From assembly GCA_041648505.1 (NCBI GenBank), contig JBAZOY010000038.1:1-21901 (forward strand): a DNA stretch of 21,901 nucleotides. The letters run 5' to 3'. Below, piece after piece: positions 1 to 7,927 of the stretch. The position numbers and the translations under genes are program-made. The notes beneath the pieces were generated by a model. That model saw nothing but the letters and a program-made list of their open reading frames with translations. It was not told the origin of the DNA and did not search any database. Position 1 is the first letter of the stretch. Each line of letters begins with the position of its first letter. Source of the stretch: JBAZOY01 sp041648505. Its GTDB lineage: Bacteria > Desulfobacterota > Syntrophia > Syntrophales > CG2-30-49-12.

Positions 1-1656
1 TTTGAAGAGTATATCCTTTTAGACATATTAGTGGTTGCCACCGGCAGCAAGAAAATGCTGGAAACCTTACCTTTGGGGCTTCTGGAATATTTTGATCTGG
101 TTAATTTTAGCTATATGAATGACCGTGCTGCAGAGAGGCAAATTATTCTTAATAATTTAGAACATAGAGGCCAAGGTGGATTGCTTTCCGAAACCACCGT
201 TGATAAGGCTATCAATATTGTAAGCCGAACCAGAAACCATAGTGAGGTGCAAAGAGGGGTCAGTACCCGGGGGGCAATGAGGTTTACCGAGCTTATCTCT
301 TCTCTTAAGGAAATGAATGTTCCGGATGAAGAGGGGCTTCTTCGCTACGGAGGACACAGCTCTTTGCCTCATCGCCTTGATTTGGCACCCCATGTCGATG
401 TTCCCGGGAAAAGGAAGCAAATCATCAATGAAATACTTGATGAGGTGCTGGAGGTTCAGGCTAAGAAAGAGGTGATAGCTTTCTCCAAGGATGATTTACT
501 GTCCCTGGTAGAAGAGATTAGCAGAAATGAACATTTTCGGAGGCCGCTTAAGTGCGGTGCTTTTGACCTCTTACTGAAAAGGGTGCAAAGATTTTCCGAA
601 TCCAAGCTGTCACAGATGGTCAAGATGATGATGGATCATCTGGAAGAGCTTTACCCAATGCAGTATAGAGCTGCTGCTCTCACCGACGAATTATTGAAAA
701 ATGTTGAAGAAATAAGAAAGCGTGATGAGAGAATAGACAAGTTAAGGAGAAAACTGGAGGCTGAAGCACTTAAAGAGACCTTGGATTATCTTGAGCAGCA
801 GAAGATCCTGGAGAGAGGTGCGGTCGGTTGGGAGTTAAGTCGAAGGGGGATCTCTTTTCTTCTGGAAAGATTAACTCCAAACTTAGAAGCAAGCCACTTT
901 TATGGCTACGGGAAGCACAGCACAGGCAAGAAGTTGAGTATGGGGGAAGGTCGGGAGGTAGGTGTCCGACACTTCCGTTTCGGCGATCGGTATAAGGATG
1001 TTTCCTTCAAGGATACCGTCAGGGAGACTATCCGCAATCGCCGACAGATGGTGACCAAGGACGATATTATGGTTACCACTAAAGATATTCGAGCAAAGAT
1101 AGATTTCGTTCTGGTAGTAGACCTTTCAGGAACGATGAGCCAGTTAGAGAAGCTGTGGCATGCCAAGGAGAGTGCTATGGTCTTGTCCTTGGCGGCAGCT
1201 CAATATCATGATCGGGTGGGAGTGGTTTCCTTTTCTAACCTGGCGGATGTGGTGGTGGATATTACCGGTAGTCCGGAAAGGCTGACCAGAAGAGTAATCG
1301 ACCTGGAGCTTCACCGGAATGCCTTTACAAATATCGGTTATGGGATATTGAAGGCTGCACAGCTTTTTGCCCGCCATCGGGGAGGACGTGCCAGTCAGCA
1401 CATGATCATCATTTCTGATGGTGATGCCACAGCTCCTGATCCCTCGCCTCAGAGATATGCTCTTAGACAGGCAGTTATGGCGGCAAAAAAGGGTATCACA
1501 ATTTCCTGCGTCTGCATTAATGAAGAATCTGCGGATCCGGAACTGATGCGTCGTATAGCCAGAATAGGCAGGGGAAAGGTCCATTTTATCGATCCTGAGT
1601 GTATGACCAGTGCTGTGCTCGAAGAGAGATATGCCGCCAATTTTCCCGGCCACTAA
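1..1656 (+). CDS. MoxR-type AAA/VWA-domain protein, C-terminal part (5' end outside window)
   Basis: The frame is open from the first base, so the visible 551 residues are the C-terminal part of a longer protein. A GTG at 31 is a possible internal start, but the residues before it fit the same protein. The N-terminal stretch (VATGSKKM, later VSTRGAMRF) looks like the end and lid of a MoxR/Mg-chelatase-like AAA+ ATPase. A charged, probably helical linker lies around residues 215-265. A von Willebrand A domain follows, with MIDAS residues DLSGTMS at 374-380, T443 and ISDGD at 471-475. MoxR/VWA pairs such as NorQD, CbbQO and ChlID act as cytoplasmic chaperones or chelatases that load metals or remodel metalloenzymes. 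The gene lies 35 bases before the next one and heads the CdhA/Fwd-like cluster, so I infer a role in cofactor insertion there. The domain call is firm; the client is a guess. Confidence 0.85.
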   Translation, partial: FEEYILLDILVVATGSKKMLETLPLGLLEYFDLVNFSYMNDRAAERQIILNNLEHRGQGGLLSETTVDKAINIVSRTRNHSEVQRGVSTRGAMRFTELISSLKEMNVPDEEGLLRYGGHSSLPHRLDLAPHVDVPGKRKQIINEILDEVLEVQAKKEVIAFSKDDLLSLVEEISRNEHFRRPLKCGAFDLLLKRVQRFSESKLSQMVKMMMDHLEELYPMQYRAAALTDELLKNVEEIRKRDERIDKLRRKLEAEALKETLDYLEQQKILERGAVGWELSRRGISFLLERLTPNLEASHFYGYGKHSTGKKLSMGEGREVGVRHFRFGDRYKDVSFKDTVRETIRNRRQMVTKDDIMVTTKDIRAKIDFVLVVDLSGTMSQLEKLWHAKESAMVLSLAAAQYHDRVGVVSFSNLADVVVDITGSPERLTRRVIDLELHRNAFTNIGYGILKAAQLFARHRGGRASQHMIIISDGDATAPDPSPQRYALRQAVMAAKKGITISCVCINEESADPELMRRIARIGRGKVHFIDPECMTSAVLEERYAANFPGH

Positions 1657-1691
1657 AAATACAAATAAATATAAATATGGAGGCTTGAGAT

Positions 1692-1916
1692 ATGAGTGAT
1701 GTTAAACTTTGCGAGGTCTGCGGTAAAAATGAGGTATCATGCAAATGTGATATTTGTAAGGTATCCCTTTGTGATATGTGTAAGGAAGAAGTAAGGCTGG
1801 CGGCTCAGACCCCTGGGCAAGCAGTTAAGCCAGGTGTAACAATGTCTTCTCTCCATAAGGCTTCCTGGAAGAAAACACTTTGTCCGAAGTGCCTGGAAGA
1901 GGAAGATGTGTATTAA
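1692..1916 (+). CDS. Small Cys-rich (zinc-ribbon/B-box-like) protein
   Basis: This 74-residue protein has CxxC pairs at C7/C10, C19/C22, C27/C30 and C64/C67, plus C17 and H55. That is enough to bind two zinc ions, in a pattern like a B-box or double zinc ribbon; rubredoxin-like iron binding is less likely. The start has a good ribosome site (GGAGG about ten bases upstream), and the gene is 35 bases after the AAA/VWA gene and 88 bases before cdhA. No transmembrane segment or enzymatic motif is seen. I do not recognise the family. Its position suggests an assembly factor or a small structural partner of the metalloenzyme encoded next to it. Confidence 0.7.
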   Translation: MSDVKLCEVCGKNEVSCKCDICKVSLCDMCKEEVRLAAQTPGQAVKPGVTMSSLHKASWKKTLCPKCLEEEDVY

Positions 1917-2004
1917 CCGTTTAGATATTCCACTACCTGATAGATTAATTTGATAAGATAGAAGCTGCTTATTAAAATAATGATTTCCAATAGGAGGGTA
2001 AATT

Positions 2005-4518
2005 ATGGGGCGAAAGGTTAAGGTTGGCTTGACCGAAACAGAGATTGATATTGTGTGTCGCGACGTCCGTGGGATTGAGGACGAAGTAGCATGGGTTATT
2101 GAGAACGATTGGCAGGAAAATCGCTATTTGCAGTTTGATGGACGTATCTTTCCCTTTACCGATGTTCCTGATGTAGCCGAGTGGGACCATGTTTTAGTGG
2201 ATAGATACACACCTATATATGCCAGGCCTCAGAGTTTATGCAGTGACTGTGAGGCGGGACCGTGTGATCTAAAGAAGGGAAAGGGGAGGTGCGGGCTAGA
2301 AGTTGATGCTTTTCAGGCCAGGCTCAATTTCCGCAAACTCTACCGAGGTTCTTTAAGTCAAATAAAAAATACACGGGATACCTTAAATTATATAATTAAA
2401 GTTCATGGCAGAGAACATCCTGTTACCTGGGGTGAAGCACGTGATGAAAGCGATGCCAGTCATATCGGTATGTTCACTGCTTTAGAGATGAGGAACGTTA
2501 ATGATCTGGACAGGGCCCAGTCTTATGTCGAGGATCAGGGGAACAAGCTTTTTGTCGCCAGTCACAACGTTTGCGATCTTAAGGAGATCGAATCCCTGTC
2601 TTTTCATATCAGCTCTATGCTGTTAGTCAGCATGAATGTTTCCGAGCTGATCAAGGTGAACTTCTTCGGTGCCTATAACTCTCCGGATCATGATATCTCA
2701 GATATGCTGGATTGGCCACCGACGACTACCCAAGTAGGATTAGGAGGCGTAGAAAAGGGTAAGCCCGTTATTACCTTTACGGGCGATGATTCCCTTATTC
2801 CATACTTGATCATAAATCAGCTTAAGGAGAAGGGACTCGCGGATAAAATTGAAGTTACCGGTATAGGTGCGGTGGCCCATGATGTCGCTCGTTTCTACGA
2901 ACCATGCCGTATCTTAACTTCCCCGCCCAGGGCAAGGAAAGCGATCAGGAGCGGTATCTCTGATGTCCTTGTTGCCAGCAGTTCCTGTCTGAATATGGAT
3001 ATCTTAAGTGACGCGAAACGTGTAGAGACCCGGGTTATCTGGACAGATCCGAGCCGGAATATAGGGCTTCCCGACAGGACCGACAGTTTTGTAGATGACA
3101 TCGTTAAGGATTTGGTTGCCGGGGCTCCCGGGGCCTGGATCAGGCAACAGGAAAAGGCTGCAGCGGTTGCGGTTAAGACAGTGCAGGAGGTTAAGCGCAA
3201 GGGAGATTACATGCTCTCTGAAAAGGCAGTGAAAGAAGAGGCCAAGAAGTGTCTTGCCGATTGCGATCTGTGTTTTAGTGCTTGCCCCAATTGCCTTTTG
3301 TTAAGCAGGGCTGTCAGGAATGTGGCAAAGGGTGGATTAAAGGCGTTAGCCGCAGTGGAGAAGGATTGCATCCTTTGCGGAAAGTGTGAAGGGATTTGTC
3401 CGGAAAATATTCGTTTGACCGATCTCTTAGTTGCCGCTCAAGCACAGCGGGCACCTGAGGAAAAAGCTCCGATGCGGGCCGGAAGGGGTATGATGACCAG
3501 GAATGAAACCTGCTCATGGGCTTTCTCGATGTTCTGGGGTAACTGCCCGGGCCTTTTCCATATCATAGGCTGCGGTAATGCTAAAGAGGAAGATATCGGA
3601 TGGATGGCTCACAATTTAACAGCCCGTAATGCCGTTGTTTTTGTGACCGGTTGTGCTGTAAGCGATGTCGCCAAACATTATAACGAACAGGCTGAGAAAT
3701 ATATCTTTCAGGAGTTCGGCGGCGAAGCTAATTTGAGAAATTTAATGAATCATGGCTCCTGCACTGCTTGTTCTCATGGTCTTGATCAGGCTGTGAAATG
3801 GGCTCGTACCGGTGCTGCTATTTCACATTACGGCGCTTTTGCCGAGACGGTAGATCTCTTCAGTCAAATAGTAGCTATGGTCTTGATTATCTGGGGTCCC
3901 ATGTCGGAAAGGATGCACGCTGTGGCAACAGCCTGGGCTCGTGCTGGAAACCCGGTAATTATCGGTCCTGCTTCATCCCTGGATATGAATCGTTTCCTGG
4001 TTGGGAATAAGTGGGATTGGCAGAAATGGTGGCATTATGACAGCTGGACTAGAAAGAAAAGGATCCATGAACCGGGGCAAAAACATATGATCGTACCCGT
4101 GGAGACCAAAGAAGAAGCTATAACTATGGCTGAAATGCTTTATATGAAAGCGGTCAATATGAGAGATTTACGGGTAACTGAGTTAGAGTCCTACCTGGAT
4201 TATTCTCAGGAGTTCTTCGGTGAGTGGCCTGATGACTGGCATTTAACAGCCAGAACTGCGTGGGAAATGCCGTTAAGAAATAAAGCCAAGATGCTTAAAA
4301 CACTTCAGGACAAGTATGGTTGGGAGATCGATCGACTGACTGCAGTGAAAGCCAGGCATCCTGATGGCCGCCTGCTTACTATGGAAGAATATGTAAATGA
4401 ATATAGCTCTATGGGAGGTGTTTATCCCACTCTTATTTCCAGGCTCTTTGGTGATCCTGATATTAGAGAATACAAGACTGCCTACGAAATAGGGGTTAGA
4501 GAAAAAGAAAAGAAATAA
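2005..4518 (+). CDS. CdhA-like CODH/ACS alpha-subunit homologue with altered active site
   Basis: This 837-residue protein matches archaeal CdhA along its length (about 800 residues). Visible are a B-cluster motif C79-x2-C82-x4-C87-x8-C96; two ferredoxin motifs, C416-x3-C-x2-C-x3-CP and C455-x2-C-x2-C-x3-CP; MRAGRG at 490; and the C-cluster segments IIGC (C523), VTGC (C550) and GSC (C586), with C328. Aligned by eye with Methanosarcina CdhA from memory, the unique-iron His becomes D261, the paired Cys become G288/A289, the His relay near residues 117-130 is absent, and the catalytic Lys becomes R636. Four of six C-cluster ligands therefore remain. Canonical CO oxidation is unlikely; another Fe-S cluster and substrate, or a pure electron-wire role, are possible. 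The start has a strong AGGAGGG site. Automatic annotation would probably call it CODH. Confidence 0.85.
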   Translation: MGRKVKVGLTETEIDIVCRDVRGIEDEVAWVIENDWQENRYLQFDGRIFPFTDVPDVAEWDHVLVDRYTPIYARPQSLCSDCEAGPCDLKKGKGRCGLEVDAFQARLNFRKLYRGSLSQIKNTRDTLNYIIKVHGREHPVTWGEARDESDASHIGMFTALEMRNVNDLDRAQSYVEDQGNKLFVASHNVCDLKEIESLSFHISSMLLVSMNVSELIKVNFFGAYNSPDHDISDMLDWPPTTTQVGLGGVEKGKPVITFTGDDSLIPYLIINQLKEKGLADKIEVTGIGAVAHDVARFYEPCRILTSPPRARKAIRSGISDVLVASSSCLNMDILSDAKRVETRVIWTDPSRNIGLPDRTDSFVDDIVKDLVAGAPGAWIRQQEKAAAVAVKTVQEVKRKGDYMLSEKAVKEEAKKCLADCDLCFSACPNCLLLSRAVRNVAKGGLKALAAVEKDCILCGKCEGICPENIRLTDLLVAAQAQRAPEEKAPMRAGRGMMTRNETCSWAFSMFWGNCPGLFHIIGCGNAKEEDIGWMAHNLTARNAVVFVTGCAVSDVAKHYNEQAEKYIFQEFGGEANLRNLMNHGSCTACSHGLDQAVKWARTGAAISHYGAFAETVDLFSQIVAMVLIIWGPMSERMHAVATAWARAGNPVIIGPASSLDMNRFLVGNKWDWQKWWHYDSWTRKKRIHEPGQKHMIVPVETKEEAITMAEMLYMKAVNMRDLRVTELESYLDYSQEFFGEWPDDWHLTARTAWEMPLRNKAKMLKTLQDKYGWEIDRLTAVKARHPDGRLLTMEEYVNEYSSMGGVYPTLISRLFGDPDIREYKTAYEIGVREKEKK

Positions 4519-4590
4519 GGTCAGAGCAGGAGAACATTAAAGATCAAGATTAAATTAATTAAAATGTTTGTTAAGGGGGTAAGATAAGAT

Positions 4591-5067
4591 ATGAGCGTTA
4601 AGCAACCTTCAGAGTTAGCGGAATATCTCAAGGCGAAGAAGAATGTGTTACTCCTAACCGGTGAATTGTGTGATAAGGTTGATTGGGATGGAAAGTCGCT
4701 CTTAGATTATGCAGCGGATATAGCCAAAAAACTGAATCTTCCGGTAGCTGCTACTGCAAATACAGCTAAGGGCTTAAAGGCAAGGGCTGTTCAGGGAGCA
4801 GCAAAGAAGTATGCTGCTGAGATCGTAGATTTTATGCGGTGGCCTGAATGGAGAGACAAGATAATGCCGGAGAAACCGGAGGTTTTAGTTTTTATTGGTT
4901 ATCACAGGGCAGCATCTTCAGGATTTATATCCATGGTGGGTAAGAACGCGGAAACGGTGTCTCTGAATCATATATATGAAGAAGAAGCGACTTATTCCCT
5001 GCCCGATACTGCTGCTTCCCTGCGCCAATATCAGCAAAATCTGGAGAAGCTGATTCAAGCCTTATAG
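4591..5067 (+). CDS. cdhB: CdhB-like CODH/ACS epsilon-subunit homologue
   Basis: The protein has 158 residues, close to the 160-170 of archaeal CdhB. It shares the family's pattern: a strand VLLLTGEL near residue 20, LPVAATA near 50, VLVFIGYH near 100 and a closing helix LEKLIQAL. In archaea CdhB is a small Rossmann-like subunit that binds CdhA in an alpha2-epsilon2 core and has no cofactor of its own. It lies 72 bases after the cdhA homologue and starts at an ATG behind a G-rich ribosome site. Keeping this subunit beside an altered CdhA argues that the alpha/epsilon architecture is conserved even if the chemistry changed. The family call is good; CO-related function is not implied. Confidence 0.82.
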   Translation: MSVKQPSELAEYLKAKKNVLLLTGELCDKVDWDGKSLLDYAADIAKKLNLPVAATANTAKGLKARAVQGAAKKYAAEIVDFMRWPEWRDKIMPEKPEVLVFIGYHRAASSGFISMVGKNAETVSLNHIYEEEATYSLPDTAASLRQYQQNLEKLIQAL

Positions 5068-5072
5068 GAAAC

Positions 5073-5138
5073 GTAATAGACGTTCGGCGTTCAGCAAAAC
5101 GGACATATTGCTGATGGCTGAACGTTTATGCTTATTAC
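5073..5138. repeat. Long imperfect inverted repeat between cdhB-like and next gene
   Basis: The arms at 5081-5095 and 5110-5124 match at 12 of 15 positions around a 14-base A+T-rich loop; within them CGTTCAGC (5088-5095) and GCTGAACG (5117-5124) are exact complements. Outer segments GTAATA (5073-5078) and TATTAC (5133-5138) also pair. No T-run follows, so it is not a standard terminator. It looks like a palindromic intergenic repeat or a short stem in the polycistronic mRNA. Confidence 0.55.
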
Positions 5139-5187
5139 AATGTGTTTTTAGAAACTCAGGAACTTATCAGGATTGGGGTTTAGCAAA

Positions 5188-5751
5188 ATGGAATGGGAGG
5201 AAGCCCAGGAAAATAGACCGGAAAGAATAAAAGAAGGGGAATTTCGGGAATGGTACTTTCCAATTGAAGAGGTATTGGAATGGACCAGGAAATTTCTGGA
5301 AGAAGAGGTAGGCTATAAATTGCAACCCAGCTCATATATAGGCTTTGTTCAACCCGATTTCCATGCCAAAAGGAAAACCGAAAAGAGGGAGTATGAAGTG
5401 GTTGGGGTGGGTTGCCAGCACTATAATGAGGCAGTTGATGGGTTAGCCAAGCTTATGGCACTCAAGGCCGTGCTGGGAGACAGTGCAGATTATGTTCTGG
5501 TGTTACCTCCCGTGAGTGAACATTTGATGCTGGAATTCTTCCGCAGTGAGGAAGGGCGCTGGTATTTTGAAATTAAGCGCCAGGAATTCATGGTCTGGTT
5601 ATGTAATCCTGATGAGGAATTTACGTGTTGTATTGTTGGTGGGCCACAGGACAGGCTTTTCGAAGAATACTTTCTCTTTGGCAAGATGCCTTTGGACATG
5701 TCCCTGTCAATGCAGCTTTCCGGTGTTTCATGGGATGCAGAAGAATATTAA
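5188..5751 (+). CDS. Unknown soluble protein, first of two similar proteins in the cluster
   Basis: This 187-residue protein is not recognised. I chose the ATG at 5188, nine bases after GGGG; a TTG at 5173 would add five residues. It starts with an acidic, Trp-rich helix, then GYKLQPSS, a strand EYEVVGVGC, a helix AVDGLAKLMALKAVLG and a strand DYVLVLPP. This alpha/beta order recalls the restriction-endonuclease-like fold, but no ExK catalytic pair is visible. No membrane segment or Cys metal motif is seen. Its helix-GY-strand-helix-YxLVxP order resembles the unknown protein at 7928-8698, so the cluster appears to hold two relatives, one after each enzyme pair (CdhAB, FwdBD). An accessory or assembly role is inferred from position only. 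Confidence 0.75.
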   Translation: MEWEEAQENRPERIKEGEFREWYFPIEEVLEWTRKFLEEEVGYKLQPSSYIGFVQPDFHAKRKTEKREYEVVGVGCQHYNEAVDGLAKLMALKAVLGDSADYVLVLPPVSEHLMLEFFRSEEGRWYFEIKRQEFMVWLCNPDEEFTCCIVGGPQDRLFEEYFLFGKMPLDMSLSMQLSGVSWDAEEY

Positions 5752-5793
5752 CAAACTTTACATTTTGGGTATTGATGCGGCTATTTGGCTATT

Positions 5794-7026
5794 ATGGGTT
5801 TGACCAAAACAGTTTGCACGGGTTGCAGCTGCTTATGTGATGATATTGGTATCGAACGGGAAGGTCAGGATATTGCCAGGATTGAAAACGCCTGCGTCAA
5901 AGGATCTTCTATTATTCGTGCCGCTGATGATATCCCGTTGCGGGTGCCTTACTTAATAGGTAAGCGTGAAGTTACTTTAGAGCAAGCGATTGACAAGACA
6001 GCAGGACTGCTTAAAAATTCAAAACATCCTCTCATCTTTGGCTTTGACAATTCAACATTGGAGGCACAGGCCTTCGCTATAGAGCTGGCAAGGGCCTTGG
6101 GAGGAGTAATTGATGATTGTTCCTCCTTTTGTCATGGTGAATTAGTTCTCAGTATCTTAAACGGCACAATTCCCTCCTGTTCTCTGTCCGAGGTTAAAGA
6201 TGCGGAGATGATTATGTATTGGGGTGCTAATCCCTATCATTCGCATCCAAGACACCTGTCCAAGTTTTCTTATTATGCGCATGAAAAATACAACCCTGCG
6301 GGTTGGTCACCCGATGTAACTCTGGTTTCTATTGAGGTCAGGGATACGGAAACTACCTTTAACAGCAGGCCCTTCTTTAAGATCTTGCCGGGGGAGGATG
6401 GTAAGCTTATCAGTTCGATACTGGCAACAATGAAAGGTCAGGGTGACAGGGGTGATGCAAAAGACATCGTTGATCTGATAAGGCAGAAGGGATTTTGTGT
6501 GATATTTGTCGGCCTGGGCCTGGTTTACGCATTGGATGGCGACTTATCTTTATTCAACGAGATGGTGCATATGTTGAGTAAGGAGACCAGGATTAGCGTA
6601 ATGCCCATGGTAGGCCATTTCAACATGCGCGGGTTTAACCATAGGATGTTTCAGCAGACAGGATACATCAATAAGGTCAGCTTTGCCAATGGCGTTTCTC
6701 ACGGGCCTGAGTTTTCCATGTTGGAACAGGTGAAAAACAACGATCCCGATTGCATCCTTATCGCGGGTGCGGACCCATTTACAAGTCTTCCGAGCCATAT
6801 GGCAAATAATTTGAAAAATGTGCCCATTATTGCCCTTGATCCTTTTATCACACCGACTACACAGGCTAGCGCGGTAGTATTTGGGACAGCTATCTCCGGC
6901 GTGGAGACATGGGGTACGGCAATGCGGATGGACGGTCTTGAAGTACCTCTGGTTCCTGCCTGGGAGTCGGGGCGGCTCAGTGATGAACAGATTTTAAAAC
7001 TCCTTCTGGATGAGGTTACCAGGTAA
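5794..7026 (+). CDS. fwdB: Formylmethanofuran dehydrogenase subunit B homologue (FwdB/FmdB-like Mo/W enzyme)
   Basis: This 410-residue protein carries an N-terminal [4Fe-4S] motif (C8, C11, C15, C34; an extra C13), the metal-ligand region FCHGE with C113 in the place of the FwdB Mo/W-binding Cys (Cys118 in the methanogen enzyme), and the conserved segment YWGANPYHSHPRHLS. FwdB binds two pterin-guanine dinucleotides together with FwdD and reduces CO2 to formate, which in methanogens then travels to FwdA. The active-site Cys is kept here, so redox activity on a C1 acid is plausible. The ATG at 5794 is preferred over a TTG nine bases upstream because the following residues match the family start. 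FwdA and FwdC are absent from the window, so formylmethanofuran need not be the product. The gene follows the unknown gene by 42 bases. Confidence 0.85.
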   Translation: MGLTKTVCTGCSCLCDDIGIEREGQDIARIENACVKGSSIIRAADDIPLRVPYLIGKREVTLEQAIDKTAGLLKNSKHPLIFGFDNSTLEAQAFAIELARALGGVIDDCSSFCHGELVLSILNGTIPSCSLSEVKDAEMIMYWGANPYHSHPRHLSKFSYYAHEKYNPAGWSPDVTLVSIEVRDTETTFNSRPFFKILPGEDGKLISSILATMKGQGDRGDAKDIVDLIRQKGFCVIFVGLGLVYALDGDLSLFNEMVHMLSKETRISVMPMVGHFNMRGFNHRMFQQTGYINKVSFANGVSHGPEFSMLEQVKNNDPDCILIAGADPFTSLPSHMANNLKNVPIIALDPFITPTTQASAVVFGTAISGVETWGTAMRMDGLEVPLVPAWESGRLSDEQILKLLLDEVTR

Positions 7027-7045
7027 ATTTCTGTATGGATTAGCT

Positions 7046-7900
7046 ATGCCTAGTGTTCAATTGGTTATCATTACTTATCGCGATATTTTCCACTGGTCGG
7101 CCAGGAAAAGAGAGAATATCGAGAGCGGGGCTGATGAAAAATCAGCGCTGGTTCGTCTCTCAGAAGCTGACTTGAAGGGATTGGGCATAGTTGATGGTGC
7201 CGAAGTGATGCTCAGCAATGATGCCGGTTCGGTAATAGTTCGAGCCGAATTAGATCCGGACTGCCCCCAGGGTCTTGGATACATGCCTGTAAGCCGTTAT
7301 TCGAATGAACTTATCAGCTATGGTATAAATGAGGCAAAATTACCGAATTTTAAAAGAATAGAAGTATCAGTGGAGCCTACCGGAGGTGAAGTTAAAAAGG
7401 GAAGGAAGAGGCAGTCATCCAGAAAAGGTACGACAGACAAGATTCAGCCCCTTCATGTATATCAGATGTTGCCGGGTACTGATTGCAAGGTATGCGGATG
7501 TGGTACTTGTATGGCTTATGCCTTTGCCCTGATTGGCAGAGAGAAGGTCCTTGCCGATTGTCCCGACCTTCAAAAGGAGGAATTTAAGGAATCTCTCGAA
7601 TTTTTGCAGGGGTATTTTGGTGAAATTGCCGGAGAGGTAGCCGAGACAGGACTTTTAATTGACAAAGAAAAATGTTTCGGTTGCGGCGATTGCGCTATCG
7701 TCTGTAAAAAGGCGATTACCTCTCTTGTTCATAGTGGTTCCGTAGTGCAACGGGATGATGTGCCTCCTGTTCTGGAGATAATTAACGGTGTTGTCGAAAT
7801 AACGAATTGGGGTAGTTGTAAGCGGACGATGAATCCGCCGGAATACTGCAGGTTGTGTGAGGATAAATGTACATCCGGTGCTCTGGAGATAGTAAGGTAG
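7046..7900 (+). CDS. FwdD-like domain fused to CFeSP/RnfB-type Fe-S domain and two-cluster ferredoxin
   Basis: This 284-residue protein has three parts. Residues 1-115 resemble the molybdopterin-dinucleotide-binding subunit FwdD (LGIVDGAEVMLS, then an AGSVIV strand). Residues 134-185 form a PF04060-like [4Fe-4S] domain, with C147, C150, C155 and C172 in the context LPGTDCKVCGCGTC, as in the corrinoid Fe-S protein large subunit and RnfB. Residues 205-284 form a ferredoxin-like unit with C210, C213, C216, C220 and C258, C268, C271, C275. FwdD normally lacks these Fe-S parts, so the fusion supplies up to three clusters next to the Mo/W site and could wire FwdB to the CdhA-like scaffold. The ATG at 7046 is chosen; an ATG at 7010 would overlap fwdB by 17 bases and lacks a ribosome site. 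Confidence 0.82.
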   Translation: MPSVQLVIITYRDIFHWSARKRENIESGADEKSALVRLSEADLKGLGIVDGAEVMLSNDAGSVIVRAELDPDCPQGLGYMPVSRYSNELISYGINEAKLPNFKRIEVSVEPTGGEVKKGRKRQSSRKGTTDKIQPLHVYQMLPGTDCKVCGCGTCMAYAFALIGREKVLADCPDLQKEEFKESLEFLQGYFGEIAGEVAETGLLIDKEKCFGCGDCAIVCKKAITSLVHSGSVVQRDDVPPVLEIINGVVEITNWGSCKRTMNPPEYCRLCEDKCTSGALEIVR

Positions 7901-7927
7901 AACTAAATTGAATGTTGAGTATGCATT

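Noticed and set aside
1144..1653. 169-codon open frame on the minus strand opposite the VWA domain
   Set aside because: It lies antisense to a clearly conserved domain, has no protein-like motif and no ribosome site; it is a shadow frame.
2005..5067. Annotation as a working CO dehydrogenase / acetyl-CoA synthase operon
   Set aside because: Active-site residues differ and ACS beta and corrinoid subunits are absent, so only the family relationship is supported.
5188..5751. Active PD-(D/E)xK nuclease
   Set aside because: The fold order is suggestive but no acidic/Lys catalytic set is visible, so no nuclease function is claimed.
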